Below are positions 26,860-37,499 of a stretch of DNA of 64,000 nucleotides, piece after piece. Origin of the DNA: Aestuariimicrobium ganziense (GTDB lineage: Bacteria > Actinomycetota > Actinomycetes > Propionibacteriales > Propionibacteriaceae). Under the pieces are notes generated by a model. It searched no databases. It had not been told where the DNA came from and saw only the letters and a program-made list of their open reading frames with translations. The stretch lies in contig NZ_JACYIZ010000001.1 of assembly GCF_015352975.1 (NCBI RefSeq), positions 248,001-312,000 on the forward strand, in the 5' to 3' direction. Made by a program: the position numbers and the translations under genes. Position 1 is the first letter of the stretch; each line of letters starts with the position of its first letter.

Positions 26860-27455
26860 GCGAGGCCGACCTGCTGGAACGCTGGCAGCGAAGGTTCGCG
26901 TTGCCCCCCGCCATCGGCCTCGACCTGCTGCAGCGCTGGGACGAGCCCCACCGGCACTACCACGGCCCGGCGCACCTGCACCACGGACTCACGCTGCTCG
27001 ACCAGGCCCAGGCGCCACACGTCGTCGAACTGGCCTGGTGGTTCCACGACGCCGTGCACAGCAACCGCTCCCCCGCCGATGAACAGGCCTCCGCCGCCCT
27101 CGCCGAGCAGCAGTTGTCGGGTCTGGTCGAGGACGACCAGGTGGCCGAGGTGGTCCGGCTCGTCCTGCTCACCAGCCACCACCAGCCCCGACCCGACGAC
27201 CAGCCCGGCGCGCTGCTCTGCGACACCGACCTGCACCCACTGTCGTTACCGTGGCCCGACTACACGGACCAGGTCGCCGCCCTGCGCGCCGAACGCCTCG
27301 ACCTCGACCTCGAGGTCTGGCAGCGGGCTCGCGCCGCCCGCTTGCGGCAACTGCTCGCCAGACCGACGCTGTTCCACTCCAGGGGCACGGGAGTGGGGGA
27401 GGCCGCTGCACGCGCCAACCTGAGCCGCGAACTCGACGAGTTGGCCGGGTCGTGA
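26856..27455 (+). CDS. HD-domain metal-dependent phosphohydrolase
   Basis: The 199-residue protein shows HRHYHGPAHLHHGL, ELAWWFHDAVHS (the HD pair) and LCDTDLHPL, the metal-binding pattern of small HD-domain proteins that hydrolyse nucleotide-like phosphoesters. The GTG start overlaps the previous stop (GTGA). Its own stop overlaps the next gene in the same way. Substrate unknown. Confidence 0.85.
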   Translation: MSEADLLERWQRRFALPPAIGLDLLQRWDEPHRHYHGPAHLHHGLTLLDQAQAPHVVELAWWFHDAVHSNRSPADEQASAALAEQQLSGLVEDDQVAEVVRLVLLTSHHQPRPDDQPGALLCDTDLHPLSLPWPDYTDQVAALRAERLDLDLEVWQRARAARLRQLLARPTLFHSRGTGVGEAAARANLSRELDELAGS

Positions 27456-28099
27456 CCAGCTACCGACGTCTGGCCGGCTCGCGTCCGGTCATCACCGACC
27501 TCGAGGTCAAGCGCTCGACCTTCAGGTGTGCCCTCACCCACGTCACCAGTGAGGGCGAGGCTCGTGCCGCGATCACCGCGGCACGCCGGGCCCACCACGA
27601 CGCAGGGCACCACTGCTCGGCCTTCGTGCTGGGCCCGCTGCGCGACCAGCAGCGCTCCAGTGACGACGGCGAGCCGGCCGGGACGGCTGGCATCCCGATG
27701 CTCGAGGCGCTGCTGCGCCACGGCGCCGCCGCCGGCGAGCCGCCGGTCACCGACGTGGTGGCGGTGGTCACCCGGTGGTTCGGTGGCACCAAACTCGGTG
27801 CGGGTGGACTCACCCGGGCGTACTCGGAGTCGGTCAACCAGACCCTGGACGTGGCCCGCTGGCGACTGGTGCAGCAGCGTCGTCTGCTCGAGGCCACGGT
27901 GGCGATGGCTGACCTGGGCCGGGTGCAGAACGTATTGATCACCGAAGGGTTCACCCCGAGCGACACCCGCTTCACCGCTGATTCCGCGGTGCTCACGTTG
28001 GCCGTGGTGGACGACCAGGACGAGCACCTGCGTGCGTTGCTTGCCCGACTCACCCACGGGACGGCGGGCGTGGTCGAGACCGGGGTCGACTGGGGTTGA
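27452..28099 (+). CDS. YigZ/IMPACT family protein
   Basis: The 215-residue protein contains VKRSTFRCALTHVTSEGEAR, HHDAGHHCSAFVLG, SDDGEPAGTAGIPMLEALLR and VTRWFGGTKLGAGGLTRAYS, all signatures of the YigZ/IMPACT family, followed by the smaller C-terminal DUF1949-like domain. The family regulates translation through GCN2 in eukaryotes; its bacterial role is unclear. The GTG start at 27452 overlaps the stop of the HD gene. Confidence 0.93.
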   Translation: MTSYRRLAGSRPVITDLEVKRSTFRCALTHVTSEGEARAAITAARRAHHDAGHHCSAFVLGPLRDQQRSSDDGEPAGTAGIPMLEALLRHGAAAGEPPVTDVVAVVTRWFGGTKLGAGGLTRAYSESVNQTLDVARWRLVQQRRLLEATVAMADLGRVQNVLITEGFTPSDTRFTADSAVLTLAVVDDQDEHLRALLARLTHGTAGVVETGVDWG

Positions 28100-28182
28100 G
28101 GGTTCTTGCGTATCGTTGACCCCTGACGCCCGCCGACCAGCGTCACCAGCCGTCGACGGCCGTCACGACAGGAGCACCGCCG

Positions 28183-28854
28183 ATGAAGTTCCAGCGCAAC
28201 CCTGCCACCTTGTCGCTGATCGCGATCTGCGCGGCCGTCTGGGTGGCCGAACTCACCATCCCAGGCCTGATCGACGACCTGGCGCTGGCGCCGTCGTTGG
28301 GCGTCAGCCAGCCTTGGCGCTGGCTGACCTCGGCCTTCACCCACTCGCTGTCGCCGATGCACATCATGTTCAACATGATGGCGCTGTGGATGGTGGGCCA
28401 GGGCCTGGAGCACTTCCTGGGCTGGCGCCGCTTCCTCAGCGTCTACCTGCTGTCGGCGTTGGGCGGCTCGGTGCTCTTCGTGGCCCTGGCCACACCGCCG
28501 ACCGCGATGAACCCACTCGGGTCGAACTGGAACGTCGGCCTGGTCGGGGCCTCGGGGGCGGTGTTCGGGTTGTTCGGCGCACTGGCCGTGGCCCAGCGCC
28601 GCCTGGGCGCCAACACCAGCCAACTGTGGGGCGTGCTCGCGATCAACGCCGTGATCTCGTTCGTCATCCCCGGCATCGCCTGGCAGGCCCACATCGGCGG
28701 GTTCCTGACCGGGCTGGCCGCGATGGCGCTGCTGTTCTGGACGCTCGAGCGCTCGGTCAAGGAGCGCAAGAAGCTGCCATGGTGGCCGAGCCTGGCCGCG
28801 CTCGGGCTCGCGCTGGTGGCTCTGGTCGCGGTGAAGTACCTGTTCTACGCCTGA
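28183..28854 (+). CDS. Rhomboid family intramembrane serine protease
   Basis: The 223-residue protein has about six membrane helices with the catalytic Ser in GLVGASGAVFGLFGAL, the catalytic His in WQAHIGGFLTGL and the conserved HIMFNMMALWMVGQGLEHFL with WRWLTSAFTHSL. It should cleave membrane proteins within the bilayer. AGGAGCACCGCC precedes the ATG. It ends at a hairpin shared with the convergent DUF2277 gene. Confidence 0.94.
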   Translation: MKFQRNPATLSLIAICAAVWVAELTIPGLIDDLALAPSLGVSQPWRWLTSAFTHSLSPMHIMFNMMALWMVGQGLEHFLGWRRFLSVYLLSALGGSVLFVALATPPTAMNPLGSNWNVGLVGASGAVFGLFGALAVAQRRLGANTSQLWGVLAINAVISFVIPGIAWQAHIGGFLTGLAAMALLFWTLERSVKERKKLPWWPSLAALGLALVALVAVKYLFYA

Positions 28855-28868
28855 GGCCCCGAGCGCCG

Positions 28869-28900
28869 TGCGGGGGGCGTGCAGGGGGTTCGCCCCCGCA
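28869..28900. terminator. Bidirectional hairpin between rhomboid and DUF2277 genes
   Basis: TGCGGGGG starting at 28869 pairs with CCCCCGCA ending at 28900; a shorter alternative stem GGGGG-TTCG-CCCCC lies inside. It sits between two convergent stop codons, so it probably serves both. Confidence 0.6.
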
Positions 28901-28905
28901 ACGAT

Positions 28906-29175
28906 TCAGCTCGCGAAGCGGGCGGCCGAACGAGCCTTCGCCTTGGCAGCCTCGACCTCACGATCCTTCTTGGGAGCGCTGGTGACCAGGTCGTCCAGCA
29001 GGTGAGCGGCGGTGTGCGCGATCTCGTCCACGGCCCGGTCGAAGGCCTCACGGTTGGCGTGCGAGGGCTTGTTCATGCCCGAGATCTTGCGGACGAACTG
29101 CAGGGCCGCGGCGTGCAGTTCGTCCTCGGTGGCGGGCGGGTCGAAGTTGTGCAGGGGGCGGATGTTGCGGCACAC
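28906..29175 (-). CDS. DUF2277 family protein
   Basis: The 89-residue protein starts MCRNIRPLHNFDPPATEDEL and continues AALQFVRKISGMNKPS, the invariant core of DUF2277, whose Cys near the N-terminus and Asn-rich turn suggest a metal or DNA contact; no function is established. The Ala- and Lys-rich tail is less conserved. It is probably co-transcribed with the upstream DUF456 gene, which ends 31 bp earlier. Confidence 0.92.
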   Translation of the reverse strand: MCRNIRPLHNFDPPATEDELHAAALQFVRKISGMNKPSHANREAFDRAVDEIAHTAAHLLDDLVTSAPKKDREVEAAKAKARSAARFAS

Positions 29176-29206
29176 GCGGTGCTCCTTGGGGTCGGCGGGG
29201 CGTGGG

Positions 29207-29719
29207 TCAGATCACCAGCGAGGTGAGGATCGAGATGGCCAGCAGGGTGCAGGCGAACAGGGCACAGCCCAGTTCGATGATCATGCCCAGGCCGATCGAA
29301 CGCACCGCCAGCCAACTGGTGCTCAGCGCCTCGCGCAGGGTGCGCACCCGCAACCACTCACAGACCAGCAGCGTGACCAGGAAGCCGATCACCAGCCCCA
29401 GCGCCGGCAACAGGAAGTTGGCGACCACCCCGACCAGCAGTGAGACCCGCAGCGGCCACTTGGGCACCGCACGGGCCTCGAGGTTGCGCTTGGTCAGCAG
29501 GAAGCTCGCGGTGGCACCGGCCAGCACGGCGACCGTCCCGACGGCGAACGCCACCCATCCCCACGCCGAGCCACCCCACACCGCCCAGACCAGCAGGGCG
29601 ACCACGATGGTGATGCTGCCGGGCAGCACGGGGACGACGATGCCGACGACACCGACGATGGCGAGCAGCACGGCGACGATGGCTGCGAGATCAGCTGGCA
29701 CCACCTCAGGGTAAGGCAT
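29207..29719 (-). CDS. DUF456 family membrane protein
   Basis: From ATG 29719 (MPYPEVVPADLAAIVAVLLA) the 170-residue protein has four to five membrane helices and the DUF456 motif GVVGIVVPVLPGSITIVVAL plus VANFLLPALGLVIGFLVTLL. The family is uncharacterised. A longer frame starting at 29800 would add a basic, low-quality leader and is not used. Confidence 0.82.
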   Translation of the reverse strand: MPYPEVVPADLAAIVAVLLAIVGVVGIVVPVLPGSITIVVALLVWAVWGGSAWGWVAFAVGTVAVLAGATASFLLTKRNLEARAVPKWPLRVSLLVGVVANFLLPALGLVIGFLVTLLVCEWLRVRTLREALSTSWLAVRSIGLGMIIELGCALFACTLLAISILTSLVI

Positions 29720-29843
29720 CGACCCCGCTGCCGACCGCGACGGCGAGCGCCTCTCGGTGGCACCCCTGAGGCTCCCCCGAGCCCACCCCAAGACCGCCAT
29801 GGCAAGGCCCTGCTGGCGACCCGAGCAGGGTCACACTGGAGAC

Positions 29844-30227
29844 ATGACCCACACGACGTACCGCCCGCACACCACCGCCGACGAGCGCACCGGAGCCATG
29901 CTGTCGCACTTGGCGACCATCATCTCGATGGTCATCTCGGTGGGCTGGCTGAGCTTCGTCGGACCACTGGTGATGTGGCTGCTCAACAAGGACCGTTCCC
30001 CGTTCGTTCGCCGGGCCGCCGCCGGCTCGTTCAACTTCAACATCGGCATGTGGGTGATGACGATCGTCGGCTGGATCTGCGTCTTCACCGTGGTGCTGCT
30101 CCCGGTCGGCCTCGTGCTGATGGCCATCGCCGCCATCGCCACCCTGTGGTGCCACATCAAGGGCGCCTTCCGGGCCAGCCGCGGCGAGACCTACGACTAC
30201 CCGTTCCAGATCCGCATCCTGAGCTGA
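29844..30227 (+). CDS. DUF4870 (Tic20-like) membrane protein
   Basis: The 127-residue protein reads DERTGAMLSHLATIISMVIS, GPLVMWLLNKDRSPFVRRAA and FNFNIGMWVMTIVGWICVFT, the three-helix DUF4870 pattern related to Tic20. Role unknown, possibly membrane homeostasis. ATG 29844 follows a weak GGAGAC. It ends at a strong hairpin. Confidence 0.9.
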   Translation: MTHTTYRPHTTADERTGAMLSHLATIISMVISVGWLSFVGPLVMWLLNKDRSPFVRRAAAGSFNFNIGMWVMTIVGWICVFTVVLLPVGLVLMAIAAIATLWCHIKGAFRASRGETYDYPFQIRILS

Positions 30228-30246
30228 CCAGCGCAAACCCGCTCTG

Positions 30247-30279
30247 ACCGGCCGCCGACGAGACCCGTCGGCGGCCGGT
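30247..30279 (+). terminator. Perfect 14-bp hairpin terminator upstream of hppA
   Basis: ACCGGCCGCCGACG (30247-30260), loop AGACC, CGTCGGCGGCCGGT (30266-30279). It ends the DUF4870 transcript and isolates hppA. Confidence 0.8.
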
Positions 30280-30392
30280 TCGGCGTGTGGCAACCCATTC
30301 GCCGACCCCCATGCCCGGGGGCGAAATCGGTCGTCATAGCCTGTTCGGGAGGCCTAGAACTGACAGGCCGCGCCGAGAGAAGGCCAACTGCC

Positions 30393-32927
<2,535 letters not shown>

Positions 32928-32943
32928 CCCTCACCTGACACCG

Positions 32944-33003
32944 ACGGCCACCCGGCCCTGAACGCGGACGCACCTCCCCCGCCGACAGGGCTAGGGTGGC
33001 CGT
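32944..33003 (+). terminator. Long-range hairpin after hppA
   Basis: ACGGCCACCC (32944-32953) pairs perfectly with GGGTGGCCGT (32994-33003), and inside it CCCTG (32956-32960) pairs with CAGGG (32986-32990). It could end hppA transcription or shape the leader of the next gene, whose GTG lies 34 bp downstream. Confidence 0.45.
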
Positions 33004-33036
33004 TGGCATTGTCGCCCACGTGAGAGGAAGGCAGCA

Positions 33037-33963
33037 GTGACCGTCGACGCCGCCCAGGCCGAGTCCCGGACCGCCCCCACCGTCGAGGCCGCCGACGGCG
33101 CCACCTTCGGGCCAGACCTCGCCCGCTCCTGGCTGCTGGTCAACGCGTTCGTGCCGCAGCGGTTCGTCCGGGCCCAGTCGTCGCCGGCTGACCTCGTCCT
33201 GCTCGACCTCGAGGACGCGGTCGCCCCGCAGAACAAGGGCGCTGCCCGCCAGCACGTCAAGGAGTGGCTCGAGCAGGGCCACCCGACCTGGGCACGGGTC
33301 AACGCGATCGACACCGAGCACTGGCGCGCCGACATGGACCTGCTGTCGTCCTACGACAACGTTCAGGGCGTGATGCTCGCCATGGTCGACTCCCCCGAGT
33401 CGGTCAAGGTGACCCAGAAGGCGCTGCCCGGGCGCAAGATCGTCGCGCTGGTCGAGACCGCGCGCGGTGTGCAGAACCTGTCGGCCATCGCCGAGTCCGG
33501 TTCGACCTTCCGGTTGGCCTTCGGTCTGGGCGACTACCGCCGCGACACCGGTTTCGCCGACGACCCACACGCCCTGGCCTACACCCGCAGCCAGTTCACC
33601 ATCGCCTCACGGGCCGCCGGGCTGCCCGGCCCGATCGACGGCCCCGCGGTGGGTGCGCTGGGCGTGGCCCTGGCCGACTCGGCCGGGGTGACCGTCACCT
33701 TCGGGATGACCGGCAAGATCTGCCTGATGCCCGAGCAGTGCAACACGGTCAACGAGATCCTGTCGCCCTCGCTGGGCGACATCTCGTGGGCGCTGGAGTT
33801 CCTGGCCGAGTTCGAGGCCGAGGGCGGCGAGATCCGCAACGGCTCCGACCTGCCCCGACTGGCCAGGGCCAACAAGATCCTCGCGCTGGCGAAGGCCTTC
33901 GCGATGGAGCCGCCGGAGGGCTACCACGGCTTCCCGCCGCCCAGCGACACCTACCACTACTGA
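33037..33963 (+). CDS. HpcH/HpaI aldolase / citrate lyase beta-like CoA ester lyase
   Basis: The 308-residue protein shows SSPADLVLLDLEDAVAPQNK (metal-binding Glu/Asp), WARVNAIDT, IVALVETARGVQNLSAIAE and FGMTGKICLMPEQCNTVNEI, the blocks of the CitE/HpcH family that cleaves CoA esters such as malyl-CoA or citramalyl-CoA. The N-terminal ~25 residues are extra. The GTG is preceded by GAGAGGAAGG. It stands alone without a ligase or dehydrogenase partner, so the substrate is open. Confidence 0.85.
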   Translation: MTVDAAQAESRTAPTVEAADGATFGPDLARSWLLVNAFVPQRFVRAQSSPADLVLLDLEDAVAPQNKGAARQHVKEWLEQGHPTWARVNAIDTEHWRADMDLLSSYDNVQGVMLAMVDSPESVKVTQKALPGRKIVALVETARGVQNLSAIAESGSTFRLAFGLGDYRRDTGFADDPHALAYTRSQFTIASRAAGLPGPIDGPAVGALGVALADSAGVTVTFGMTGKICLMPEQCNTVNEILSPSLGDISWALEFLAEFEAEGGEIRNGSDLPRLARANKILALAKAFAMEPPEGYHGFPPPSDTYHY

Positions 33964-33978
33964 GCCGATCGGCGCGCC

Positions 33979-34602
33979 TCAGGCCTCGAACGGCTCCGGG
34001 TCACCGGCGCCCACCCGCAACACCTCGGGTTCGCCGCTCGACAGGTCGACCACGGTGGTCGGATCGATGCCGCAGTCGCCGGAGTCGACCACCACGTCGA
34101 CCAGGTGCTCGAGTTCGTCGGCGACCACCCAGCCCTGCGACAGCGGGACGTCCTGGTCGGGCATGATCAGCGTGCTCGACATCAGCGGGGCGCCGACGGC
34201 GTCGAGCACGGCCAGCGTGGTGACATGGTCGGGCACCCGGATGCCGATGGTCTTCTTGCGCGGGTGCTGCATCACCCGGGGCACCTCACGGGTCGCCTTG
34301 AGGATGAAGGTGTAGGGCCCGGGAGTGGCTGCCTTGACGGCACGGAACACCCAGTTGTCCATCTCGACCCACTGCCCGACCTGGCCGAACTCGCTGACCA
34401 GCAGCGTGAAGTGGTGGTGCTGGTCGAGGTGGCGGATGCTGCGGATGCGCTCCAACCCCTCCTTGTTTCCCATCGAACAGACCAGCGCGTAGCCGGAGTC
34501 GGTGGGGAGGGCCACCAGTCCGCCGTCCTCGAGAGTGGTCACCACGGCGCGCAGCGCGCGTGGTTGCGGGTTGACCGGGTGGACGTCGAGGTGGCGGGCC
34601 AT
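33979..34602 (-). CDS. YciO/YrdC/Sua5-family protein (L-threonylcarbamoyladenylate synthase-like)
   Basis: The 207-residue protein has LEDGGLVALPTDSGYALVC, the KxR region RIRSIRHLDQHHHFTLLVSE, TPGPYTFILKATREVPR and GIRVPDHVTTLAVLDAVGAP. This is the fold that makes threonylcarbamoyl-AMP for tRNA t6A. The RHLDQHHHFTLL wording is closer to YciO, a homologue with weaker activity, than to TsaC. It converges with the lyase gene. Confidence 0.87.
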   Translation of the reverse strand: MARHLDVHPVNPQPRALRAVVTTLEDGGLVALPTDSGYALVCSMGNKEGLERIRSIRHLDQHHHFTLLVSEFGQVGQWVEMDNWVFRAVKAATPGPYTFILKATREVPRVMQHPRKKTIGIRVPDHVTTLAVLDAVGAPLMSSTLIMPDQDVPLSQGWVVADELEHLVDVVVDSGDCGIDPTTVVDLSSGEPEVLRVGAGDPEPFEA

Positions 34603-34645
34603 GGCCGCAGCCTAGGTGTGCCGGTCAGGGCGGGACGAGGCGGGT

Positions 34646-35050
34646 TCAGCCTTCGACGCTGGTGGCGCTGGCCCGCCCGTGACCAGTCAGGGTGTCGGTA
34701 CCGATCAGCGACAGGAAGGTGGTCTCGACGGTGATCGTGGTGGTGACGCTGACCCGCTCGCCGGTGACGGTGACCTGTCCGGCGACCCCGGCGTCGTCGA
34801 GCACGGCTAGGGCTGCGCGGTGGGCCGCACTGGACGGGTCGTTGCCGACCAGGCGGTGGCCCACGGCGGCGTCAGCGCCGGCGCGAGCGGCATGGGCCGC
34901 CACGGCCTCGGCCCGGCGATCGGCCGACACCTTCGCTCCCCCATCGATGACCAGCCCCGCCAACAGCAGCAGGCACACCACGACCACCGCGAAGAACGCC
35001 GAGAGGCTCACGCCTCGCTCGCGGCCGGTGCGGTGCTCAGGACGATTCAC
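34646..35050 (-). CDS. TadE-like pilus assembly protein (isolated)
   Basis: From GTG 35050 the 134-residue protein begins VNRPEHRTGRERGVSLSAFF and has one N-terminal membrane helix (FAVVVVCLLLLAGLVIDGG) followed by KVSADRRAEAVAAHAARAGADAAV, the TadE/TadG-type layout: type IV prepilin-like helix plus an extracytoplasmic domain. Normally it is the last of a tad/flp pilus locus with tadA, tadB, tadC and flp; none is within the window, so it is orphaned or works with a distant locus. Confidence 0.72.
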   Translation of the reverse strand: MNRPEHRTGRERGVSLSAFFAVVVVCLLLLAGLVIDGGAKVSADRRAEAVAAHAARAGADAAVGHRLVGNDPSSAAHRAALAVLDDAGVAGQVTVTGERVSVTTTITVETTFLSLIGTDTLTGHGRASATSVEG

Positions 35051-35154
35051 GGGCACAGTCTTGCCGGTGGCGGGTGCACCACGCGGCGAACCTGTGGACA
35101 CCCGCGTCAGGCAGGGCCGCACCGAACTGGCCCCACGACCAACCAAAGGGTTGA

Positions 35155-35403
35155 TGCGGTCGCCTCGGCCTGGTCATGCTCGGACTGTTCGTCGGCTGGG
35201 AACGCCACCGCGCCAACAACGGGCGCTCCGCCCTGCTCGACCTCACTCTGCTGCGGATCCCCACCTTCACGTGGGGAAACCTGACCGCGACGGCGGTCAG
35301 CGCAGGCGAGTTCGCGCTCGTGTTCGTGTTGCCCCTGTACTTGGTCAATGCCGTGGGTCTGTCGATCATGGCTGCGGCGCGCGCAGCAGGACTGATCGAT
35401 TGA
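35155..35403 (+). pseudogene. MFS (DHA2-type) transporter internal fragment
   Basis: The frame reads LGLVMLGLFVGWERHR, then SALLDLTLLRIPTFTWGNLT and FALVFVLPLYLVNAVGLSIM, a helix, loop and helix from the middle of a 14-helix drug:H+ antiporter. The natural continuation is replaced by AAARAAGLID and a stop at 35403. Nothing upstream encodes the first helices. It precedes a TetR gene that may once have controlled it. The remainder of 35051-35505 holds only the TetR promoter region. Confidence 0.68.
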
Positions 35404-35505
35404 CCTCGCCCCACCGGGGTCAGTGGCGGCGTTGGGCGCATCAGCGGCGTATTGCACCCTGCGGGGGCTTAACAATCATTCAGCAGCAGGCGTAGGATAC
35501 GGAGC

Positions 35506-36114
35506 GTGAGTGTTGTTGAGGGCGGCACGACGAAGCGCCGTGGGGGGCGCCCAAACAGGCGGGACGAGATCGTCTTGGCCGCCGCCGAGGCCTTCTCGGT
35601 GTCGGGCTACCACAACACGTCACTGACCGCGATCTCCGATCAACTCGGCATGACCGCTGCCGGCATCCTGCACCACTTCGGTTCCAAGGAGAACTTGCTC
35701 ACCGAGGTGCTGGCCTGGCGCGACAAGGTCTCGCGCGAGAACCAGGCCACCACCGGGTCAGCCCTCATCGACCACATGGTCGATACTGCCGCGCGCAACC
35801 AACGCACCCCGGGCCTGACCCAGCTCTACGCGGTGTTGTCGGCGGAGTCGGTGACCACCAACCACCCGGCCCAGGACTGGTTCCGCAACCGGTACGTCAC
35901 GGTCCGCGAGGAAGTCGAGGCTGCGCTGCGCTGCCGTGCGGGCCTCGACCCCCAGGGCAGCTCCCCCGCGAGCAGGTCCGCCGCCCAGGCCCTGGTGGCC
36001 GTGATGGACGGTCTGCAGGTGCAGTGGTTGCTCAACCCCGACATCGACATGGCCGCAGGCATGGCGTTCGCTGCCGATGCCCTGGTCGACCGTCTGCGCA
36101 AGGCCGACGGCTGA
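35506..36114 (+). CDS. TetR-family transcriptional regulator
   Basis: The 202-residue protein has a basic N-terminus, then the TetR HTH: EIVLAAAEAFSVSGYHNTSL, TAISDQLGMTAAGILHHF and GSKENLLTEVLAWRD. The C-terminal helices form a ligand pocket. TAGGAT lies ten bases before the GTG start. The neighbouring transporter fragment suggests that it once repressed an efflux gene; its current targets are unknown. Confidence 0.93.
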   Translation: MSVVEGGTTKRRGGRPNRRDEIVLAAAEAFSVSGYHNTSLTAISDQLGMTAAGILHHFGSKENLLTEVLAWRDKVSRENQATTGSALIDHMVDTAARNQRTPGLTQLYAVLSAESVTTNHPAQDWFRNRYVTVREEVEAALRCRAGLDPQGSSPASRSAAQALVAVMDGLQVQWLLNPDIDMAAGMAFAADALVDRLRKADG

Positions 36115-36216
36115 GGCTCCCCGGCTGGTCGTCCTCTGCCGGACCCACCCCGCATCGCGCCAGACCCAGCCACTAGGCTGGAACCCTCAGCACTCCAGCG
36201 TCCAAGGAGGACCACG

Positions 36217-37437
36217 ATGGTCTCGAAGGTTGCCCTGCTCACCGCCGGCGGTTTCGCCCCGTGCCTGTCATCGGCCATCGCAGGCCTGATCCAGCGCTAC
36301 AGCGAGGTCGCCCCCGAGGTCGAGATCATCGCCTACCGCCATGGCTACCAAGGCCTGCTGAGCGGCGACTTCCTCACCGTGACCGACGAGGTGCGCCGCA
36401 ACGCCGGCCTGCTGCACAAGTTCGGCGGTTCCCCGATCGGCAACTCGCGGGTCAAGCTCACCAACGTCAAGGACCTGGTCAAGCGCGGCCTGGTCGCCGA
36501 GGGTGACGACCCCCTCAAGGTGGCCGCCGACCGGCTGGTCGCCGACGGCGTCGACGTGCTGCACACCATCGGCGGCGACGACACCAACACCACCGCTGCC
36601 GACTTGGCCGCCTACCTGGCCAAGCACGACTACGGCCTGACCGTCGTCGGACTGCCCAAGACCATCGACAACGACGTGATCCCGATCCGCCAGTCGCTGG
36701 GCGCCTGGACCGCCGCCGAGCAGGGTGCGGTCTTCGCCGAGAACATCGTGGCCGAGCACAACTCCGGCTCGCGCATGCTGATCGTCCACGAGGTGATGGG
36801 ACGCCACTGTGGCTGGCTCACCGCCGCCACGGCGCAGAAGTACCGCGAGTGGCTCGACACCCAGACCTGGCTGCCCGAGATCGGGCTGTCGCGCGAAGCG
36901 TGGGACATCCACGCCGTCTACGTGCCCGAGGCCGTGATCGACCTCGAGGCCGAGGCCGCCCGGCTCAACAAGGTGATGGACGAGGTCGGCAACGTGACGA
37001 TCTTCCTCTCCGAGGGCGCCGGCCTGGACTCGATCGTCGCCGAGCTGGAGAAGTCGGGCAAGGAGGTGCCGCGCGACCCCTTCGGCCACGTCAAGCTCGA
37101 CAAGGTCAACCCCGGTGCCTGGTTCGGTGAGCAGTTCGCCGAGCTGCTGGGTGCCGAGAAGGTGATGATCCAGAAGTCCGGGTACTTCTCGCGCTCGGCG
37201 GCCGCCAACCAGGCCGACCTCGACCTGATCAAGCAGTGCACCGACCTCGCCGTCGACTGCGCCCTCGAGGGCAAGGCCGGCGTGATCGGCCACGACGAGG
37301 AGAACGGTGACGTGCTGAGCGCCATCGCCTTCGACCGGATCAAGGGTGGCAAGGCCTTCGACATCACCCAGTCGTGGTACACCGAGATGATCGAGGCCAT
37401 CGGCCAGCCCGCCCCGGTGGCTGCCCCGCCCCACTGA
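36217..37437 (+). CDS. pfp: Pyrophosphate--fructose 6-phosphate 1-phosphotransferase
   Basis: The 406-residue protein begins VSKVALLTAGGFAPCLSSAI and contains HTIGGDDTNTTAADLAAYLA and VGLPKTIDNDVIPIRQSLGA, then VHEVMGRHCGWLTAATAQKY. The GGDD and PKTIDND motifs with Asp in place of Gly mark PPi-dependent rather than ATP-dependent enzymes. Length equals the well-known propionibacterial PPi-PFK (about 404 residues, recalled). It works reversibly in glycolysis and gluconeogenesis. AAGGAGG precedes the ATG. Confidence 0.94.
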   Translation: MVSKVALLTAGGFAPCLSSAIAGLIQRYSEVAPEVEIIAYRHGYQGLLSGDFLTVTDEVRRNAGLLHKFGGSPIGNSRVKLTNVKDLVKRGLVAEGDDPLKVAADRLVADGVDVLHTIGGDDTNTTAADLAAYLAKHDYGLTVVGLPKTIDNDVIPIRQSLGAWTAAEQGAVFAENIVAEHNSGSRMLIVHEVMGRHCGWLTAATAQKYREWLDTQTWLPEIGLSREAWDIHAVYVPEAVIDLEAEAARLNKVMDEVGNVTIFLSEGAGLDSIVAELEKSGKEVPRDPFGHVKLDKVNPGAWFGEQFAELLGAEKVMIQKSGYFSRSAAANQADLDLIKQCTDLAVDCALEGKAGVIGHDEENGDVLSAIAFDRIKGGKAFDITQSWYTEMIEAIGQPAPVAAPPH

Positions 37438-37499
37438 CCCCCTCCCCCTGACCGTCCGGCCTTGGCGTGGGCCGGGCCGCCCCCGCCAAGGAGCCCCGG

